Source of the DNA: Lineus longissimus
Lineage: Eukaryota > Nemertea > Pilidiophora > Heteronemertea > Lineidae
Assembly (NCBI RefSeq): GCF_910592395.1
Contig: NC_088308.1
Span: forward strand, 9,563,001-9,627,000
Reading direction: 5' to 3'
DNA length: 64,000 nt
Under the pieces are notes generated by a model. That model was not told the DNA's origin. It saw nothing but the letters and a program-made list of their open reading frames with translations, and made no database searches. The position numbers and the translations under genes are program-made. Of this stretch, positions 57,901 through 64,000 are shown one piece after another. Position 1 is the stretch's first letter. The number at the start of each line of letters is the position of its first letter.

Positions 57901-60900
57901 TGATTTGCTAGTGTGTCTAACCAGCACGTGATGGTCAGTTGAGACAACAGCATTAGACTGATGGAAATTCCAAACAGGCCATGGAAACTTGATTGAATAT
58001 TTGTAGCTTGTGTTCAGTTATTGAAAAGCCTCAGTTGATTGACGTTAAAAAGTTACATATTGTATTTCAGGATGAATTGGGTGAAGTTCATGGTGCTAGA
58101 GCCAGGAGGCCGCGCACTGCTTTCAACTTGTCATCAGATGATGAGGATACCGCACCAACTTCAGGTAAATGAATTTGATTTTAGCCCGTCAGAAAAATAT
58201 CAAACACCGCAACGTTTTGTGGAGTGTTATGCAGTGTTATCAGTGTTTTGTGAACCTTGAACCTAAACTCGGTGAAAAAGATTCCAAAATTGAAAAAGGT
58301 TTCTTGATACTATTTGAACTATAGTTCGAGAATGTTTTCAAAGTGCATGCCTCAAAATTTGTATCAAAAGACCTCAATGTCCCTCATTTCACTCCTAGGG
58401 ATTTATAAAAGACGTCCTGCTTCAAGATCGCCCCCAAGAGCAAAATCAGGTGATCCCGACTACACCAGTGGGCGCCATCTATCCACCAGTGCCCGTAACT
58501 TGTCCACCAGCACGTCATCCCTGCGATCATTCAGAGACGAGACAAGCTTAGTTAGAATCCACGAGAAGGAATTGGACATGAAGACAAAGATGATGGAAGC
58601 AAAGTTCCATGAGGAGAAGTTGAAGATACAGCAGAAACATGACATTGCGGTGCAGAAGATTCTTGATCGCAAGAATACGGAGATTGAAGACGTCAAGTCG
58701 CACTATAGAACTAAAGTGAAAGACCAAGAGGAGGCGATTGGGAAACTGGAGAGAAAATGTAAGTTTGGGGTTCCGCCTGATCTGTCAAAACGTTATCTGT
58801 GTCTACGTTGGCCACCCCAGCTTATCAGTAATCCCACTGTCTGTGTACCTAATCTGTGTCCACATTGGCCAGCCCAGCTAATCAGTAGTCCCACAGTCTG
58901 TCCAACACCTTAAAAAGTGGATGACTTGTCCGCACTCCCGATTTGGCATGTTCTCTGACAATGGGGACACTGATTTAGAGATGGCCTTCATTCAGTGACA
59001 GAGAGGTGGGAGAGCCTGAGAAAGGGATGTACTGATGACACTGACAGTAGCATATACATGTACTTCATGACATTAGACTTTGAGTAGAAATGCGACCTAT
59101 CCAGATGTACATGTACATTGTATGTGTAGGCTTTGTTTAGTGTTCCTTTTTATGAAATTGTGCTTTTTCTGTGTCAATATATTACAGTACAAGCTCTTTC
59201 CAAGGAACACATGACTATGAAGGAAAGCAAAGATAAACATATATCAGAACTGAAAGATCTAGTTGAGGAAACCAGCAGATCTAAACAGAAGGAGTTTGAT
59301 AGAAAGGTGAGAGCAGAAATTCAGTGTTCAATTCAGCCTGTCCAAGGAGTAGTTATTCCTAACAAAAAAATGTGAGTGAGATTAAATGGGAAAGGTAATG
59401 CCAATTGGGACTTTTATGCCATTAGGGATAGGGCTAACATAATTTTCCTACCTTTAAACAACTGGGCCCAGACAGTAACGATGACTATCCATCTGCCATG
59501 ATCCAACAGTCTAATGAGAACACTACAAGTTCACTTGTGCTTAATTATGTCTCATCTTATGAATTATTTGTCATCCAGTTCAATGATGTTGTGACAGAAT
59601 TCGAGAGAGAGAAGTTTGATATGCAGAAAGTCCACACGAAGAACATTCAGGAACTTCTTGATGATACTAACACTCGTCTGCAGAAGATGGAGGAAGAATA
59701 TTCAAGACAAGCATCAGAAATGGTGAGATAGGCATTGGTTATTTTGAACTAAAAGTCACATCTCCAGAGTTGTGCCTGGTAATCTAATTGCGAGATTATA
59801 AAGCTCAGCATGTGGGTCACCCTGTATGGCATCAAGTCACTCATCAGTTGAAGATAATGACATTTTAGGAGGCTTTGTTTTAATACCTGGTGGACGTTGT
59901 CTGCAGTTGTGAACATGAAACCTGTTAGTGTTGAAATGTGTGCTTAGATAAAATCGTGTTACCTGTGAAAATAAGTTATTTACTCTACAGGGTGTCCCAG
60001 AATTATTTCCCCTCACACACTGGATACACAATAGGAGTCTATTGCCCAAAGGAAAAGAATTCTGGGCCACCCTGTACATGTTAGGAAGTTTAGATTAACC
60101 TACACCGAACATTACTTAAGTTTACAGGAGTTTATGACCTACCCAGGGGCCACAAAATAGGGTTAAAAAAATTGGAGAAATGCCACAAACGTTCTTGGAG
60201 AGGGGGGGGGGGGGTTATATTCATAGACTCGAGCAGATTAAAGCGAATTTTTCATGACAAGTACATTGCCCTTCCCACATCTCAGTAGATATCAAAGCAT
60301 CATCAAGTCATACGCAAGTTATTGAATGGAACCCTATTGCGAACCCTATTGTCCACATGTTCAGCAGCCCTAATCTAGCTAACTGATCTGCGCCAGACTT
60401 ATGAATAGGAAATGAGACGGTTCATTTTCACCAGCCGAGAAAATGTAAAAGGTAGGCTAAATCGCTGGTGTGCGAAATCCGCTTTAAGATTAGTGTTGTG
60501 TGGTGTTTGAACCATGTAACCTGTAAAAATGGAATTTGGACATCAGTTGATTCTTTTGTGGGTAGATTTTCTTTCAACGTGTCTGCTATTAAAGATTTCT
60601 GTGGAAAATTATTCTTATGATACCTACCGTATACCATTGTAATCGTATTATTACCACCACTCTCACAGAATGTCATCATAAAAGAACTTGAGACTCGGGT
60701 TCAGCAGCTCACAGCAGATGCTGAACAAACCACGCACGCCAAGTGCCAGTTGGAGGGTGATAAGATCGACATGGAGAACAGAGTTGAGAGATTGTCTGCT
60801 GACTATGAGGACCTCCATGCCAGGTGAATTGGGGTTTCGTCTAATCCTCGGTGCACAGGCCGCAACTTTTCTTGCAGGACACCTGCAATTTTTGGTACAG

Positions 60901-63686
60901 CTGCCAGTACTGTATAAAACTGTTAACTGTGAAATGTTCACAGATCTAGAAGTTGGAGGTTGACTAAATTGTTAGCCACCAAAATTTGATGGTTCAAAAT
61001 GCATTTAAAATACAGTTGAAAGTTTTGCACTTTTTAACAACGTGTTTGTCGGTACATTTGCAAAAGTCGCAAATGTTTCACTGGTTATTGTAGCTGCAAC
61101 AAATGTTTTAGGGCGTGCGCACACCTGCAGATTTTGACGCACAATGTAACTTGAGGTAACCTTAGCTGCAATTTTTGTTGCAGATTACAAAGATTTTTCA
61201 CTGTGCACTTTTTGTTTTGGGACGCTTGCCTCAAAAGTTATTCAACAAAAAAAAATTTCCAATGAAAGGAAACATGCATGACTTGTCACATTTCCTTTGT
61301 TCCTAGGCATTCCATCCTTGATAAGGAGCACAACCAAGCCGTCGAGAACTACGAACAAGAACTCCGGGCGTTGAAAAACAAAAACGACGCCATGACAGAA
61401 TTTACGAAACAAGAAGCTGCACTAGCTGCAGCGAAGTCTGCGGATACCATTGCAGATCTTGAACATCATGTCAATCAGCTCAAGAAGTCCATGGAGGAAG
61501 TGGATACCCAGAGACAGAGACAGATTAGGGTAAGAAAAGAGTTGACTGGCTGAATTTTCCTTTAAAGCTTGAAGTGGCTGCTGTGGTCAATGGCTCGGTC
61601 TCTTGACTATCTTACTAGCAGTCAGGAGGTGTCCGATTCCAATCCCACAGCCGATATTAGGATCGAGGCAGGTCTCTTTGTCTATTGTGCTACGTGTACT
61701 TTACTACACCTAGGTAAAAATGGGCACTGGTCAGAAATGTTCAGGTTGTAGCTGAGCACCTCATCTGAGGCCTACTGAAGTGAATGGCTTCAGGATAGGC
61801 CGAGATTAGTGTGAGGTTGGATGAAAACCTATATTGTAGTTGATATCAGACTGTAAACCCAAAACTTTAACCTAAACTGTCAGTGTGAGTCCTGCCATGC
61901 TGGTTGCCTGACCACCATGACATCCCGAAACCCCTCACTGACCAAAGCCTGTGATTGCTATTATCTTTCAAGTGATGTAACTTGCAAAACCCCTGAAATT
62001 TTCCCTACTCTTTGCCAATGATCCCAAGGGTTGTTTTTTGGTGCATCCACCATAGACAGTACTCAGCCTTTGTTAACCAGTCGAGCAGCTCTGGTGAAAG
62101 AATGTCTTCAGCTGGGGGATCAAACCTTAAAGCGTATTTCCTACGACAAGTACAATGCCCTTCCCTCGCCTCAGTGGGTATCAAAGCATCATCAAGTCAT
62201 ACGCAAGTTACTGAACGGAACCCTATTGCGGACCGTATTGTCCACATGTTCAGCAGGCCTAATCTAGCTAACTGATCTGCGCCAGACTTATGAATAGGAA
62301 TTGAGATGGTTAATTTTCACCGCCCAAGAAAATGTAAAAAGTAGGCTGAATCGTTGGTGTGCGAAATCCCATTTTAAAACAACACTCATTATCGATAGTC
62401 TAGTCAGTCAAGCCTAACTGCTAGACCACAGGCTGACCACAGAGTCTGTTGTAGGTACATAGTTGCCAATATTTTCTTTACTGACTGAGATCATAAACCT
62501 GATATGTTCCCTTTCAGGAAATGGAGCAAGTGCAGCAGCAGGATAAGATGCACTTGGAACATCTTAATGAGAAGAAGATCAGGAGTCTGGAGAAAGAAAT
62601 GGACCAGTTGGAACAAGAGTCACAGAAACAGATCAGGAAGCTAGAGAGTACCATCAGGTATGAGGAGAGTTTAAAACTTGTATCCTCAGCCCTACCAATG
62701 AGCATGTGTGCCCCACCAAATTTCCCAGCACAATTAACGCAATCATTCTGCCTCAATCATTGTACAACAAAAAGCACATTCTTTTAAAATTTCCAACATT
62801 ATACACTTGCTGTCTTGTCTGTAGATAGATCTGGTTGAATTGAATGCCATACACCTGTAGAAGACATGAAACACACTCAATATGACTTACAGGACACTTC
62901 TCAGAATGACGCATACTGTCCCTGCTTAAATGTAATTGCTCTAGTTTCTAAGTCCAGTAAGATCTTTAAATAGCACACATTTCTAGGTCCGTATTGGGGT
63001 AATTTGCGTCCTATTCAAGCTACTGTTGCCATTGACGCTGCTGGTCAATCAAGTGTCGGCCTAAAGAATCTTACTCCCGTCGTGGGCCTTCCAAAATGTA
63101 CACATACACTGGCTCACTACAGTGGACGTTAGGTGTGCAAAACTAGAGTATATTTTAAGCACATGAACTTGTATGTATTAGGCGCTTACTTGCCAGAAGC
63201 CTATGTGCCAGTGATTACAGTAGAACCTCCCTTAGCAGACACCTCTATTAAGGACAACCTTGCTATTAAGGACACTAGTTTTGGTCCCAAATTGGGTGTT
63301 TACATTCACTTTGACCTCCCTAATCAGGACACCTCTCTATTAAGGACAGCACTTGTCAGTCCCGAGGGTGTCCTTAATAGAGAGGTTCTACTGTATATGT
63401 TTTTCTGTTTCCTATCGCCAAATTCTGTTATGTCTTTTCCAGCGAAAGAAATGATGAAATCCGCCACCTCGAGGATCAGATTAAGATGCAAGCGGAGAAA
63501 TCTGAACAAGCGTTGGATGATTTCAAGTCGCAGGTTGAGAAGAATTCTAATCGCATGTACGACGAGATGAAACACCAGATGGAAAAGGTGGAGGCCGACC
63601 TGAACAAGTCCAAGCAGATGAGGGAGAGGCAGACCAAGGAGTTCAATAAACAGATGGATGAGACAAAAATGAAATATGAAAAAGAG
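54930..63686 (+). CDS. CEP112: Centrosomal protein of 112 kDa (CCDC46), N-terminal 695 codons, 13 exons, continues past window
   Basis: Exons: 54930-55096, 55644-55761, 56283-56330, 56837-57012, 57763-57859, 58071-58164, 58399-58758, 59188-59306, 59579-59722, 60669-60823, 61307-61529, 62518-62657, 63443-63686 (2085 bases, all in frame). The N-terminal globular part is diagnostic: LKLPHKTERQRCALWIKKLC, KNRNMYAELMLHMLKRG and TLPAYM then SIYFDD, matching vertebrate CEP112. A Ser/Gly/Arg-rich linker follows (exons 4-7). From exon 7 on the protein is almost pure heptad coiled coil (ERKLQALSKEH, FNDVVTEFEREKF, LEHHVNQLKKSMEE). CEP112 localises to centrosomes and spindle poles; human protein is about 955 residues, so roughly the last quarter to third is outside. 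A 5' non-coding exon end is likely at 54891. Introns carry two SINEs, MITEs and a 240-bp direct repeat. Confidence 0.94.
55945..56117 (+). mobile_element. tRNA-derived SINE (Asp-like head) in CEP112 intron 2
   Basis: GAGTGGCACAGTGGAAA is an A-box region and CGGGTTCAATACCCGG a strong B box with paired arms. GCCTGTCACC between them resembles a tRNA-Asp anticodon loop. The 5' arm and acceptor pairing of a functional tRNA are absent. The downstream part TCTCCGGTTTCGTCCTACAT is a SINE body. Confidence 0.72.
57159..57350. mobile_element. Palindromic MITE family P, copy 4
   Basis: CAGTAGACCCTCACTATTAA at the left and AAGTTCCACTG at the right, with the CCCTCGGGACCGACAAGTGC block. Lies in CEP112 intron 4. 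Confidence 0.85.
59988..60074. mobile_element. 87-bp mini-MITE with mariner-like ends
   Basis: Ends are CAGGGTGTCCCAGAATT and, in reverse, CAGGGTGGCCCAGAATT, each flanked by TA. It lies in CEP112 intron 9. Confidence 0.87.
60248..60485 (+). repeat. Direct repeat in CEP112 introns, copy A
   Basis: About 240 bases matching 62139-62378 in the same orientation. Shared blocks are ATCAAAGCATCATCAAGTCA, ATTGTCCACATGTTCAGCAG and CTGATCTGCGCCAGACTTAT. Confidence 0.88.
61569..61830 (+). mobile_element. Probable tRNA-derived SINE in CEP112 intron 11
   Basis: A TGGTCAATGGCTCGG A-box-like region is followed by AGGTGTCCGATTCCAATCCC, close to a B box. The body includes ACACCTAGGTAAAAATGGG, a motif common in invertebrate SINEs. 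No clear target duplication. Confidence 0.62.
62139..62378 (+). repeat. Direct repeat in CEP112 introns, copy B
   Basis: Second copy of the 60248-60485 unit, about 90% identical by eye. An open frame runs through and upstream of it (62031-62267) but has no recognised domain. Confidence 0.85.
63218..63393. mobile_element. Palindromic MITE family P, copy 5
   Basis: CAGTAGAACCTCCCTTAGCA at the left and AATAGAGAGGTTCTACTG at the right. It lies in the intron before CEP112 exon 13, in the opposite orientation to copies 2-4 judging by the CCCGAGGGTGTCC block. Confidence 0.9.
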
Positions 63687-64000
63687 GTAATAGATGTATT
63701 CTTTATCCTTCTTTTGCCTTGGAAGAAACACACGGTTACCATCAGCGGTAAGATTCTGTAAGATGCTCTGGTCTGAAATGATAGATGATGCAACATTGAT
63801 CAGAATGATGATTAATTAGAACGAGGAACACAACACAATTTGCTTTCTCGATCAACTTTTTTTATTGAGTTGAGCTTGCGACACTTCAGGACTATAAAAA
63901 CCTCCAAAAACAAACTAAAAAATGGACAATTAATGCAGTATTAACAACAAAATGACTGGGGGGATACAGTAGGGAGTATGTACAGGCTTTACAGGATTAT
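63687..64000. other. Partial CEP112 intron at window end
   Basis: Donor GTAATA at 63687 is weaker than others in the gene. No further exon is supported before the window ends. Confidence 0.55.

Noticed and set aside
62012-62275. Coding exon of CEP112 in intron 11
   Set aside because: Not coiled-coil in character, overlaps a dispersed repeat, and flanking CEP112 exons already join in frame without it.
1-64000. CRISPR array, phage defence system or bacterial operon
   Set aside because: Genes have spliceosomal introns and metazoan orthologues; tandem repeats lack regular repeat-spacer structure.

Overview
This is eukaryotic nuclear DNA. Host genes have GT-AG introns, and most of the sequence is transposable elements, foldback elements, SINEs and tandem repeats. 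Frequent ACATGT/TGTACA runs, tRNA- and 5S-derived SINEs, a Helentron-type Helitron and a protostome-like N-terminus on the ATP synthase f subunit suggest a marine invertebrate, most likely a lophotrochozoan such as a mollusc. Species cannot be read from the window.

Region 1 (1-20.6 kb) is accessory DNA. It starts with the 3' end of a Helentron (helicase plus endonuclease). Next comes a dispersed repeat (about 1567-1890 and 6978-8160) split by a Ty3/gypsy-type LTR retrotransposon (1891-6977, 164-bp LTRs, CTGAG target duplication) that itself carries a tRNA-derived SINE in its integrase. A second, uninterrupted copy of the dispersed repeat at 15.5-17.0 kb supplies the empty site. Further along are direct repeats, a TA-flanked MITE, foldback elements and a decayed pogo-like transposase exon. 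The only likely host gene is a minus-strand PAN/Apple-like gene (12331-14034) with a partial pseudogene copy downstream.

Region 2 (20.6-38.9 kb) has two plus-strand genes. The first is a five-exon, two-domain Ly6/uPAR-type GPI-anchored protein (20683-29329). The second is a seven-exon orthologue of SGSH, lysosomal heparan N-sulfatase (31499-38842). SGSH intron 1 holds a pogo/Tigger-like DNA transposon whose transposase has a single in-frame TGA.

Region 3 (38.9-64 kb) starts with a 1.4-kb tandem-repeat element. It then has a small minus-strand nuclear-type protein resembling FAM104/VCF1 (43424-45260), the four-exon ATP5MF gene (46348-48516), CDK2AP1/2 on the minus strand (52197-52574), and thirteen coding exons of CEP112 on the plus strand (54930-63686, running off the window). 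A promoter-like patch with ETS and NRF1 motifs lies between CDK2AP and CEP112. The host genes are unrelated housekeeping or cell-biology genes and do not form a pathway.

The exon models were built by reading splice sites and keeping frame. All reading frames close correctly (total coding lengths divisible by three). I found no CRISPR array, bacterial operon or rRNA gene.
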